Shown: positions 54,400 through 64,000 of the stretch, piece after piece | How the letters are laid out: the number at the start of each line of letters is the position of its first letter | Position numbering within the stretch: the stretch's first letter is position 1 | Source of the DNA: Oreocharis arfaki | Taxonomy: Eukaryota > Chordata > Aves > Passeriformes > Paramythiidae | Length of the DNA: 64,000 nt | Assembly: GCA_013398015.1 (NCBI GenBank) | Contig: VZRR01011618.1 | Span: 2,297,340-2,361,339 of the forward strand | Direction: 5' to 3' | Position numbers and translations under genes: made by a program | Notes under the pieces: model-generated | What the model saw: only the letters and a program-made list of their open reading frames with translations | The model's database searches: none | What the model was told of the DNA's origin: nothing

Positions 54400-55520
54400 A
54401 CTACTGTGTGGCTGGCTGTCATTTCAGTGGATGGGAATAAGTCTTTCAGGAGACAGGCTAAAGTATTCAGGAGGGTATTAAGCTAATGACAAAAGACAAG
54501 GGTGAAAATGAGCACTCATTTAGCCAGAAATCAAGATGTCAAGATTAAAATTAATCAAGGTACCAAGGGACTCAAAGAGAAGAGATTCCTTAATTGTGTA
54601 GACTGTAACACGACGAACATGGGTAATAAACAAGAAGTGGAATAGCTCCTTTAATGCACAAATTAGTCCTGACTGGTATTACTGAATCTGGTGGAAACAT
54701 TCACATGAATGGAGAGTTACAATCATTTTGTGTATCAGGAACTGGAAACAAATACAGAGCCTGTCAGTGACAAATGGCTGTTGACATGGTAAATAAAGAT
54801 GATGGCTTTGTACCAGTGAGATGCTCTCCATCCATAGTTGGCCTAGATAAAGATTAGAGGTTCTAAGGCAACCACATACAAGGCCACACATCTGGAAAAT
54901 AATTGATTAAAATGAAGGCTGTGTGAGAAACATTGATTGGAGATGACTTGAAGTTTATGGCAGGCAAACAGTGGCTGAGAAGCTCTACGGAGGGTACCAA
55001 TATTAAAATGATTAAAGCAACATGTGTTTGTCTACACAGAGTTTGGGAGGCTATAATGCCTCTCTGCCTAACCCTGAAATGACAGTATGTGCAGTTCTGG
55101 TGCCCACAGTCCTAGCAGAGAGATGAAAATTGCAAAGGCTCCTGTGCCACACATGAGAAAAATCAAAGAGAGGTCAAAAGAGAGGCACTTGCAGGATGAC
55201 TTGATCAGTGATATTAACACATACACAATTGCAAAGGCTAAGAGACAGAAATTAAACTAGAGAAATTCAGATTAGAAACAAGGCTCCCAGTTTCAACAGA
55301 AAAGAGCACTAGAGTCAGGCTAGTGCCAGACTTTCTAGCATGGCAGAGCTGACACTGTGTTCAGGTATTTTTCCAGGAGATCTGCTGCTGCCCAGGACTT
55401 ATCACAGGACATGGGTTTTAAGGACAGGATGGGTTTAAGTAGAAGGAAGTGCTCAGATGGCATTAAAGAGAAGGTTACACTAGATCAGCACCTTGATCCT
55501 CTGTGCACCTATGTGCACAG
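54400..55520 (+). mobile_element. Decayed, internally deleted CR1-clade LINE relic
   Basis: Two coding landmarks of a CR1-type ORF2 remain in the right order. An endonuclease-like stretch at about 54675-54760 reads GITESGGNIHMNGELQSF, compare CR1 GITETWW..HDW....GY..F. A reverse-transcriptase thumb stretch at about 55083-55115 reads QYVQFWCPQS before a stop, compare CR1 VQFWAPQ. In a complete element these lie roughly 2 kb apart, but here they are about 400 bases apart, so most of the polymerase domain is deleted. The 3' part (55240-55510) resembles the old sauropsid CR1 3' region 'AAATTCAGATTAGAAACAAG' and ends with 'GGTTACACTAGATCAGCACC'. Many stops and shifts show it is long dead. The outer limits are uncertain. 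Confidence 0.58.
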
Positions 55521-56510
55521 GGTATTATTAATGGTTGGTTTGCCATACCTTCACAGATCAGAACATCTGCATTTATAATGATTAAATTTTAGCATGTCTG
55601 TCTCTGCTGACAACCAAACTAACTTCTACCTTCCAACTCCTCAATTTTTTTCTTTTGTGATAAGGACTTAGGACAGGTGTTTATGTCCTGCCAATGGCAA
55701 TGCTGGAGAATATACATTCCTTCACCATGCAGTTATGTCTACTGTGCTACAAGTATTTTGATGATTGAGACAGATTATAAAACCATTCACCAACAGAATA
55801 TCATGCAATCTTTCACTTTGTAGCCTGTAAGAACTCACTTTGTTTCTTGATCTGGTAAGCAGCTGACAGCATCAAAAAAACGAAAGGAACAGCATTGCAA
55901 TTTATTTCATTTTCTTGTTAAAAAAGCTAAGGGGGAAACCTCCCTTCTCAATCCCAGTAGTGGTGTCTCCACAACCTAAAGAAGACTGGAAATACATGGA
56001 GGTCTAGTCTTCCACAGCCCTGCAGTGTCTGCTTCACATACAAAACAAGCTGGGCTGACAAGCCAGAACATCTCATGTCCCCAAAACTTACTGGAACAAA
56101 ACACAGGCCAGCAGTGAACTTTCAGCAAATGTCAGCAGGTTGCTATGGCTCAGAGGAAAGGTTTAGGAACCACGTTGTGCATACGCGACTGTGCAGCTGA
56201 AGCAAGCGAAGCAGAAGAACTGTGTTTGGTGGGAGCTGAGCACTGGAAACTGCATTTGCTCCTGTTGAGGCCCCATATATTTTCAGAGGCTATACCAGAC
56301 TTCAGGGCATAGTGACTGATGCAGCCATTAGACACAACAAAGATTCTTTTAACTATTTTGTTATATAAGACCCAAATCATTAAGGCTAGCCTGAGAAGAT
56401 TCTGTAAATATTGCCTCCTCATTTGCTTTCGTTCCTTGATACTTTCTAATTTAGGACAAAATGCAAAGGATTCATATCAATTCTTCAGGACAGAGCTCTT
56501 GTATAGGAGC
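55521..56510. other. Unique non-coding sequence, no gene seen
   Basis: No frame or repeat is recognised between the CR1 relic and the AT-rich hairpin. Confidence 0.5.
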
Positions 56511-56528
56511 ATGTGTGTATACACACAT
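56511..56528. repeat. Perfect 18-base palindrome
   Basis: ATGTGTGTATACACACAT reads the same on both strands. It lies 14 bases upstream of the larger hairpin at 56542-56611 and could be a degenerate TG/CA microsatellite. Confidence 0.9.
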
Positions 56529-56541
56529 ATACATGTAACTA

Positions 56542-56611
56542 GTTTTAGTTATAGTTATTATTTAGTTATAACTAAACCAGTTATAACTAATACATAACTA
56601 TTTACTAAAAC
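56542..56611. repeat. AT-rich imperfect hairpin, 31/32-base arms
   Basis: The left arm is at 56542-56572 and the right arm at 56580-56611, separated by a 7-base loop (TAAACCA). By hand alignment the inner 9 bases of each arm (AGTTATAAC), a central block of 7 (TAGTTAT) and the outer 8 (GTTTTAGT) pair exactly, with two short bulged segments between. About 26 of 32 positions pair. The size is compatible with a microRNA-precursor-like stem or a small palindromic element, but the stem is almost pure A/T, which is unusual for a stable precursor. Confidence 0.75.
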
Positions 56612-56749
56612 AATTACAATTTACCTTGCAGTTATTGTACATTATTTCTGTCATATATTAGCGCACATGACAATTATATTCTATGTCCGTATCTTTTCTC
56701 TGCATGCAAGCTGTTTGAGTTCCTCCTTGAGAAAACGGTCAAAACAAGC

Positions 56750-57129
56750 TAACTCTTTTACCTCCCATCTACAACTCCCTCCCTGTTCCTAAAGTTTCAT
56801 CTACTCTTTTCTCTGATCACCTCACTCCTCCACAACCATCTTCTAAACCATGTCACAGCCACTCTTCTTGCTCTCCTTGCTTTTTCTCTCTTTTTTCAGC
56901 TCTTTTTCCTGGTCTGCCTTGGTCTGCCTCTCTCTTAAACCCAAAATCCCACTTGTGTCTCTAACTCATTCCATCTTCCTTCTTGTTCACAGCTAAGCTG
57001 TATTCAAAGCCCAGTTGCCTCTGGGCTTTCTCTCCACTAAATCTTACCTACATTTTACTCTCAGATTGACCTAGTTTGGACCTAATTCCCTCCACCGACA
57101 CAGAAACTTCAGTCTGTCTCTCAAATATC
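56750..57129. repeat. Pyrimidine-rich (plus strand) block
   Basis: The plus strand is dominated by CTCCT, TCTTC and CCTCC words, with a core TTTTTCTCTCTTTTTTCAGC near 56881. It directly precedes the LINE relic at 57130. Coding strands of L2-type LINEs are pyrimidine-rich in this part, so it may be its 5' continuation, but I see no protein landmark in it. Confidence 0.5.
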
Positions 57130-57620
57130 TCTCATGGCAGTCTGGCCGTGGTTAGAAGGTAGCAAAGGATGCCAAATGCTGTAGAAGTGGATAGCATCTT
57201 GTTTGTTATCCAAGTTTGAAACCTGGGGTGGTCCTCAGATTCCTGCAACCCCACTGTTAAGATTTTGTCTCTAGGCCACCTCTGACTCCTGCTACTTCCT
57301 TCTGCACAGCGTCTCAGAGTTTGGCACTTCCTTGAGCTTCCTGCCACTCACCTACACATCTGAACTCAAAACACCAGCCTCTAAGCCATTCATTTTCATT
57401 TACAGCAAGTTCCTTTACATTGGCTCTAATGAGTACAAAGCTGATTTCACAGCCATTCAGAATGTGGGAACAAAGAACATTTTCCTAGCTTGTCACTTTT
57501 TTCCTGTCACTTTGCTTTACATCCTTTGATGGCATGCTCTTTTGTTTTGCCTCAGCCATTGTCTCCTCTTTCAAAGCCTATCAAAGCCTAACACTATGCT
57601 TTCAATCCCATTGGCTTCAG
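57130..57620 (+). mobile_element. Ancient LINE relic, reverse-transcriptase C-terminal region (L2/CR1 group)
   Basis: The plus-strand frame at 57332-57529 contains FLYIGSNEYKADFTAIQNVG followed by TKNIFLACHFFPVTLLYIL. This matches in order the conserved C-terminal segment of vertebrate L2/CR1-group reverse transcriptases, LLY.GLP......L..IQN.AA.LI....RFDHVTPLL..LHWLP. After a stop and frame change, the next frame continues LLFQSLSKPN, corresponding to the LLLTFKALN segment. The upstream bases 57205-57310 (AACCTGGGGTGGTCCTCAGA-type) also fit the nucleotide pattern of this element type. It is heavily decayed. The exact clade is uncertain: L2-like is preferred over CR1 because the 3' UTR of CR1 is absent. 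Confidence 0.5.
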
Positions 57621-60600
57621 GAAGACTTCAGCAAATGCATATGCACTTGCTTCCACCAGGGCCTAAATATGTGTTCTTTGGGTGGGTTTGGTCATACAGG
57701 CCAGAGATACCTGCCCACTCCCAGTCTCATTCATAACTAGTTTTCACCACTGAAATGACTAACTTGGGCTGTCTTCTGTTTTATTACAGGTCTCCAAGTT
57801 AAGAATCAGATCCCTGCAGAAAATCAGGAACCCGTGAACACACCTGTTCTGTTTTTAGAAGTACTATGGCTCCACAGTTAACTCTATTTTTCCTCCTGTA
57901 AGGGAATAATCACTTGCATAACTCATTTATCATAACTCGCTTGTCCCTCACCAGAAGAAAGATTATACTTCCTATATCCCCTTGCTCTCTGCATAACACA
58001 CAGTGTCATGGAATCTTGACATTCAGAATCATGCCCCAGAAATCCTGAAAAACTTCTTCAAGTATGTGTTCTAATTGCTGTCACAACCTAGCACTTAACT
58101 GAAAAGCCAGTTAGCTTTTTCTCTACTGAAGCAATCAAACATCTATTCTTTCCCATCTCTACAGTCATCCTTTTGAGTCCAAACTTTCATAGAACTGAAG
58201 GGACAGGGATAGGGGACCTATCATCAGCTACGGATGACCACACAAGTTCTGGTCTCTAAACCATATCCATGGCCACCCAACATTTGGTACCACTTTGTCC
58301 TCTTGGGCATTTCCCAGCCTTTCATGTATTAGAAGTGAGACAGCCCAACATACTTTCTGTTTTGGAGCCAGTATCTTCACTGCAAACTCAGAGTTTCATA
58401 GGCTTATTGCCAATAAATGCTTATAAATGTTAATTGAAAAAACCCAGAAAAAATGTATCTTTTGAAAACAAAAGTTGTTGGACATCCCCCAATCATTAGT
58501 GATGTGCTGAGAAAACAGTAGATGTCTTCCCTTAGCACTCATGTAACCAAAGACTGGTCTTTATTTAGAGAATATGTTCAGGCCGATGCCTTTAGAGAAA
58601 CAGACCTGAAGCACGTGTTTGATTGGCTTTCATTGCCGCAGTCCGCTGAGATTTTTAGAACACAGGACTGGAAGCTGCAAACATTCCTTAATGTTCAGGC
58701 CTTCCCTTCTGCTGATCGGTGCAATGATACAACACAGCCCCAAGGCCACGGGGCTGCTGCCTGGCCCTTTAGGTGGGACCAGGACACAAGCACTCACGCT
58801 GTGTGTCATGCAGAAAACAGACAGCTTTCTCCAAACCTGAGCCCTTTAGGGTTGCAGCCCCCCCAGCCACCCAATGGCAGCGGCAGCTAAAGGCCTCGTT
58901 CAGACCGTGAGAATCGGCAATCAAAGGAACAGCAACTCCAGCACCACGTGCAAATTACAGAGCACGTGAGACCTCAAAGCAAACAACATCGTGTGTAAAT
59001 AACTTCAGGGAAAACACATAGGAAGAGATCTATTTGTTGGAGGAATAAATGATTCCTGTCTCCTCAGGTGCAATGGAGCAGACCTCAGCCCCCAGAACAA
59101 GCCCAGCTGGAAGGCACACACTGTTGTCCCACCTCGCTGTGCCACCAAGACCTGTGTCTCTGCCAAGACTTGTGACTGTATTACCAATAAGCACAAAAAA
59201 ATTAATTGCAGTACCTGCTTCGGAAGAGAGTAGGAAACTACAGCCTACTGAGAGATGCAAAGGTGCAAAAATAAAAAATAAAATAAAGGTGCAAAAACGT
59301 TCCATTGCTTCTAAAAAATCCTCGATGCAGTTTCCTGGCTTACCTACCCCTGCCACTGTGCAACACTGCACAAGAAACCAAAGAGACACCAATACAGCAC
59401 TAAATATTGCCCGGTCTCTTTTGTTATTGTCAGAGTTGAGGAGAAAATAAAGCAAAGTGACAATGAAAAGCTTTTGTAATGCAATTTGGCTGCTGTGACA
59501 GTACATGGGGATAGACAGATGACGAGACAGCTTTTCATTCAAACCCATCTTACTACAGAGGTAAATGGTTTTGGATATATATTTTTTTTTTTTTTTTGCT
59601 ATACATTCACTATACAGTGAATAATTACAATAGTCCCAAATGTCCAACAAAAGAGTTTCATTATACACACATTTAACATATTTAGTCAAATTTCCTTTGG
59701 CTGAGTCATTAAAAATGTCCAGTTGATCAGCCCTCTAGATCCACACCATCTTAGCCTCCTCTGATCACAGCAGCACACAGTACAATTGCTTTTCATGCCA
59801 TCCTTGGAAAACTTCTCTGTTGAGCCTTCCTGGAATGGGGTTGAATCATCCAACTCATTCTGCTCTGCAGCATCGGTACTAATCCCCAACATCCTTAATA
59901 AATGCAAACACACACTTTCACAGAGTTCTGCTCCCAGAGCAGCTTTACTTTGCTAGTGACCAGAAAGGTGTGAAGGTTTCTAAAGAGTTACTCTATGCTA
60001 GTACAGAAAATATGCACACCCAGGTACTTGCAGTCACTTTTCACATCTAGTTCTGACTTTTACTCGTCTTGTGTCCTCCAAGAGATCCAAGTTTTACCTG
60101 TCCCGCCCTCCCACATCTATTTCTCTGACCCAGAAAATCCCTCTGCTGCAGCTTCCAGCTTTAACTTTCACCCTAGACAGGACCCTCACTGAGAAAAAAA
60201 AAGGCCCTCATATTCTTCACTCATTCCCAAAATTTCCTGATCTGCCAGTAAAACCCCAGGGCCGATGCATCTCACCTTCAATAGCCAGCTCCTTTGTTCT
60301 GCAGAGGGAACATCACGACCATACATCCCCACAGGAGAGGCTGGAAAAATTCTCCTCACAGCTGTCCTGAGAAATTTCTACCTGTTTTGTGAACGTTTGA
60401 AGTTTGGAGGTTGATGATGCACCTCTCTGCAAACACCAAAGTCATGCCATGATGCAGCAATGATGTATTCAAGCACAGACAGAATCCCCAAATTGGCACA
60501 GCACCGCCTAAGGACTGTCACACCGCAATAGACAAATGGTCCCACTCATCCAACACCCTGTCTGACAGCAACCAGTGATGGATTCCTCAGACTAAAATAC

Positions 60601-60754
60601 AGAAAGGTCATTTTCTTTGCCCAGTATTAAAGCAAGGTAGCAGAGGGCAAGGACTCTTGCAAGCTGAGGAAACAGATGACCTCTCTGTGCTAGGTCAGGT
60701 GAAGTGAGAAACTGGGGAGGGATCTCTGCAGAAGGTGTGAGCTTGTTCATTTGT
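57621..60754. other. Unique non-coding sequence, no gene seen
   Basis: A 219-codon minus-strand frame at 59030-59689 is the longest open frame outside the poly-A region, but it runs through a T16 tract (59582-59597) giving KKKKK and has no domain. A 122-codon plus-strand frame at 58522-58890 is also unrecognised. Both are judged chance frames. Confidence 0.45.
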
Positions 60755-60824
60755 AGGCAGAAAGTGCCTAGAGATCAGAGTGTCAGTTCAGAGATAATAT
60801 AGAAGCACAAATTATTACCATTAG
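60755..60824 (+). repeat. Candidate MIR-type SINE 3' fragment
   Basis: 'AAAGTGCCTAGAGATCAGAG' followed by 'AATATAGAAGCACAAATTAT' and TACCATTAG resembles the 3' end of sauropsid MIR-type elements (AAAGTGCTTAGAGATC...ATAGAAGTGCAAATTATTATTATTAG). The head is not recognisable. Moderate-confidence call by eye. Confidence 0.42.
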
Positions 60825-62794
60825 GGCTTCTCTAGATTTGAATACTGGAACCAGAAATACTATTACCTTACAGTAGAAACACCTCAGTCTTTCCTGAAAC
60901 TTGCAGAGCTACATGCTATTTTAGGAAATGCACCATAAACATACTTCCACTTCTGAAGTTAATCACAATTGCCTTACAGGAGATTAACACCATAAAGCAC
61001 TTTCACAGCTGACGTGTCTTTAAAAAAATTCCCAGAGTTAAACTTGTATAAATAATGTAAGTGACAAGGAATATAATTATTAAATGTTGTCATTTTGGAA
61101 GAAAATTAATTAGCGATAGCTGTAGCTGTCTTGTGTCTATTTAAGCAGTGTGCATCTCAATTAAAATTTAATTGCAACAGATTCAGTCACAGCAGGGAAA
61201 AGTGATGGAAATGAAAAGCAGTCTGATCCTATATTGCTGTCTACAAGAGAAAGCATAGTAGAAACTGTGGGGGAAGGGGAGGAGGGAGGCATGAAGGTAA
61301 GAAAGCAAACCCACAGAGCCATGCTGCTGCACAGCCAGGATGCCCAGCTCCAGTGGGTGCTGTTTGTTTCCGAAGCAGATGACTGGCATTGGACACCAGC
61401 ACCAACAGGAGCAAAACCAGCTGCTGGAAGGGCTATTGCTTCCCATCACAGTAGACAAGCTCACATATCCACTGTGGTATGAGATATGGCACTGTTCTCC
61501 ACACCACTGTGCCCTCTGCTTTCGCCACCTCCTTGAAGTCAAACTGGAAAACCCTAAAGCAGGACTGAGAAGGGCCTTCTTTAAGGAGGAACCAGAAAGA
61601 TATTGAAGACAAAGCCCTTCTGAAGCTCTAAGTCACTACAGGTACAAAGATTTGGTTTGAGGAGGAACAGTCCCCTTCAGGTGACTTGGAGAAGCAGCCA
61701 GTGTCCTGTATGGCTTTGGATTATCAACGAGTGACCAAGGCATTGCCTTTGCTCACTTCTGGAGGATTTTGGATGTCCATTACAAGATGTTTTAAAGAAC
61801 TTACACAGCCAGAAGGAGTTAAGATACCTGGCTCATCTCTGCACATACAAGGTATTCTGGAGTGTCCCTGAAATTCCAGCAGCCAATTCTCTACAATCTT
61901 TCAAAAATATTGTCTTATGTCTTAACCAAAGTATTGAAAACATAGCTTTTCCTTCAACATCCATTTCTCAAGATTCAAGTTATCTACTTAACCTGCTTAC
62001 TTAAATGAGTAATTCCCATTTCAGAGAAAAGTGAGTACTGCTGTAGGTGTAGAGGATGCAAATCATACTGAAGAAAAAAAAAAAAAGGTGCAGAGTTCTG
62101 AGTTCATTTATGACAAGGAAATAAAATAGGAATCAAAAATGAGATGCTCTGGCTTTAAAACTTCAGCTATTTATAAAATACTTGCTGAGTATAACATCAT
62201 TGAACTACATATATATTCCCGAAATACTTCTGTTAGGACTTATTCAGCTTCCAAATGAGAAAAATATATTTCCTCCAAATTCCCAGGGCACATTCTCAGT
62301 CAACCTGAAAACCAAGTTATATTGTTTCTGACATCATAATTATAAAGTAAATTTACAGTACTTTATCATTTTGTTGATGATGCTGAAGTCGTAACAGAAT
62401 CAAATCCATTCTCCTACCAGTATGCAACTCTGCCCAGTCATAAAAATCATTGTTTTCTGCTATCAAAATTAGGGATAGCAACCTAAAATGGTATGTTCCT
62501 ATTGAATATAGAGACAGATAGTGATGAAAACAATCATAGTTCTAATAACAATACTGTCACAGTCTTATAATGCTACTAAGGTATAGTTATGATATAGCCA
62601 TAGTGAAATGAATATTTCATTAAAATTTCGTAATTCTAATCTCGTTTTACCTTAAATACAGACAGTCTAACTGCAGTTTCATTATCAAAGCCTATTAAAG
62701 AGAAAGTAAGCATGTATACATGAACTAATGTAAGAGTCTGCAGTTATAACCCTAATGAAGCCAAATCTTTTCTGGTAGTGGCAAAGGACATAAC
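60825..62794. other. Unique non-coding sequence, no gene seen
   Basis: AT-rich sequence with short chance frames only. The segment 61050-61190 is discussed as a possible conserved element. Confidence 0.5.
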
Positions 62795-63040
62795 ACTCCC
62801 TAGAGAGCTCAGGCTGGGTATTCAGAAAAGTTTTCTCCAGGAATGCCACGCAGTGTTGGACCAGGCCACCCGCAAGAGGCTGAAGCACCTCTTTCCGAAG
62901 AGGTTTGCAAGACTCCACTAGACAAGCCATGACCAGTTTAACCTAGTGTTGGTGGCAGGCCCTACTGGGGCTGGAAGCTGCGGACGGAGAGCCCCCCTCA
63001 GCTTTCTGTCACCTGAAATTTCTGGGATTCTGTGATCCTA
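62795..63040 (+). mobile_element. CR1 LINE 3' end, older subfamily
   Basis: The sequence 'CAGGCTGGGTATTCAGAAAA' opens the recognisable part (CR1 ...GGCTGGATATTAGGAAAA). It continues to 'TTTGCAAGACTCCACTAGAC' and 'AAGCCATGACCAGTTTAACC', and a tail GGGATTCTGTGATCC at about 63025-63039. These are CR1 ORF2-end and 3' UTR landmarks of an older subfamily (TTGCAAGACTTGGCTAGACAAAGCC...GATCTGACCTAGTG). Divergence is clearly higher than in the 23.4 kb copy. It is 5'-truncated and inert. Confidence 0.85.
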
Positions 63041-64000
63041 CAGAAGTGGAGTTGAGAAATCTCAATGCTTTGAAAGTTAGCTAAGGATTCACTGCTGCTG
63101 CTGCTGCTTGAAATGTTCAGCATCAACCAGTCTGAGTGTTTACTCCACAGGTCACAGTCAGCAAACTACAGGGAAGCTGCCACATTTACCATTGTGCCTT
63201 TTTGTTAAAACCAATCCCAGCTATACATGAAGTCATGTGAGAGAACCTGCATCAAAGGTGTAACTGAAGATGAACAAGCTGAAACATGAATTTAAAATAT
63301 TACTTCCTTTTTAAAAAAACAAACAAAATGATAACCCCCAAACTTTTCACTGGAGAAATATTTAACTTTTAAATAAGATGATCAGCAACTTCTTTCCTTC
63401 TGCAAAACATTTCAAATCTGGGAGGAGGGGGAAAGAAAAAACAAAACCCTCAGCCTAATTTACAAAAGTCTGCAACATTTTTGTAAAGGTTATCAGATGT
63501 CTTCTTTCTCAGCATAACTAAATCTCAAAGAAAAGACAGCCTGTTCACTGGCATGTATGCTGATCTCACAGATCTAATGCAGAAAGCACACGCCTTTCTG
63601 TGTACAGCACTCACATACAGTTTATGCGTAAGTTTCCCAAATGTTTTCAAATACCCTGAATAACACAGTGTAATTTTTTTAATCTCTGCTCAGTTTTCTG
63701 CATATTAATTTATAATTACATGCAGGTTTTCCTCTGCTTTTGTCTGCTGCTAAGTGGGACTTGAGGCAATTATTTTTTCAAACACTTTTCAGCTCACCAT
63801 AAAGCTAAATGCATATAACTTCAGATCCTGAATCCGACTGCTGAGCATACCTTTCATCACATCACATTATTTGGTCTTCATTTAGCTGTCACAAAACCAT
63901 TTCCTTTCGTCTACAGATTAATTACAGCCTGGTGAGGTTTCAGCACAAATACCTTAGCCCATTGGAGCCTCTGCAAAGACACAGTGATTCATGCCGTATC
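63041..64000. other. Unique non-coding sequence, no gene seen
   Basis: A (CTG)5-6 microsatellite at 63092-63108 is the only structure recognised. The window ends without a gene boundary. Confidence 0.5.
63092..63108. repeat. (CTG)n microsatellite
   Basis: Five and two-thirds consecutive CTG units. Similar short CTG-rich pieces occur near 20040 and inside the candidate exon at 45070-45088. Confidence 0.85.

Noticed and set aside
58187..58260. CR1-like 'CATAGAACTGAAGGGACAGG'
   Set aside because: It resembles a CR1 3' UTR only over about 20 bases and lacks the following landmark sequence.
58522..58890. 122-codon plus-strand frame
   Set aside because: No domain, and a second frame is open in another phase. 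There is no supporting splice or promoter context.

Overview
The window is non-coding vertebrate nuclear DNA and reads as a bird genome. The main evidence is the set of CR1 LINE fragments. At least two of them (3661-4208 and 23367-23534) carry the classic avian CR1 3' region, and the second ends in the ATTCTATG-type octamer repeats that CR1 uses instead of a poly-A tail. Repeat density is low, there are no Alu-, L1- or B2-like elements, and base composition is moderately AT-rich, which also fits a bird. I see no bacterial-type genes, no tRNA or rRNA gene, no CRISPR array and no provirus. The species and chromosome cannot be named from the sequence alone.

Layout. 1-25 kb: unique, probably intergenic or intronic DNA with one CR1 on the minus strand (3.7-4.2 kb), one younger CR1 on the plus strand (23.4-23.5 kb) and a weak MIR-type SINE relic near 17.3 kb. 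25.8-26.3 kb: an uninterrupted run of 523 A residues, the most abnormal object in the window and quite possibly an assembly artefact. 27-49 kb: unique DNA dotted with old MIR-type SINE remnants (30.6, 35.3, 37.1, 37.3 and 48.0 kb), a short CR1 (39.2 kb) and a diverged inverted repeat of a kind I associate with ancient amniote elements (27.7 kb). A single candidate host exon lies on the minus strand at 45.06-45.22 kb. It has a splice acceptor, a short 5' leader with an in-frame stop, an ATG and about 44 codons before a possible donor. 49-64 kb: a purine-rich block (51 kb), A32 (52.9 kb), two CR1 fragments (54.0 and 62.8 kb), a long decayed CR1-clade relic with separate endonuclease and reverse-transcriptase landmarks (54.4-55.5 kb), an AT-rich hairpin (56.5 kb) and a second ancient LINE with a recognisable reverse-transcriptase C-terminal segment (57.1-57.6 kb).

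Gene content. Apart from the candidate exon, no open reading frame is convincing as a gene. The longest frames are either poly-Lys/poly-Phe readings of the A run, antisense readings of repeats, or chance frames without domains. The window is best read as part of a large intron or gene desert, possibly just upstream of or inside a minus-strand gene whose first coding exon is at 45 kb. Several AT-rich stretches have the look of conserved non-coding elements, but that cannot be tested without an alignment. I did not find a new multi-gene system here.
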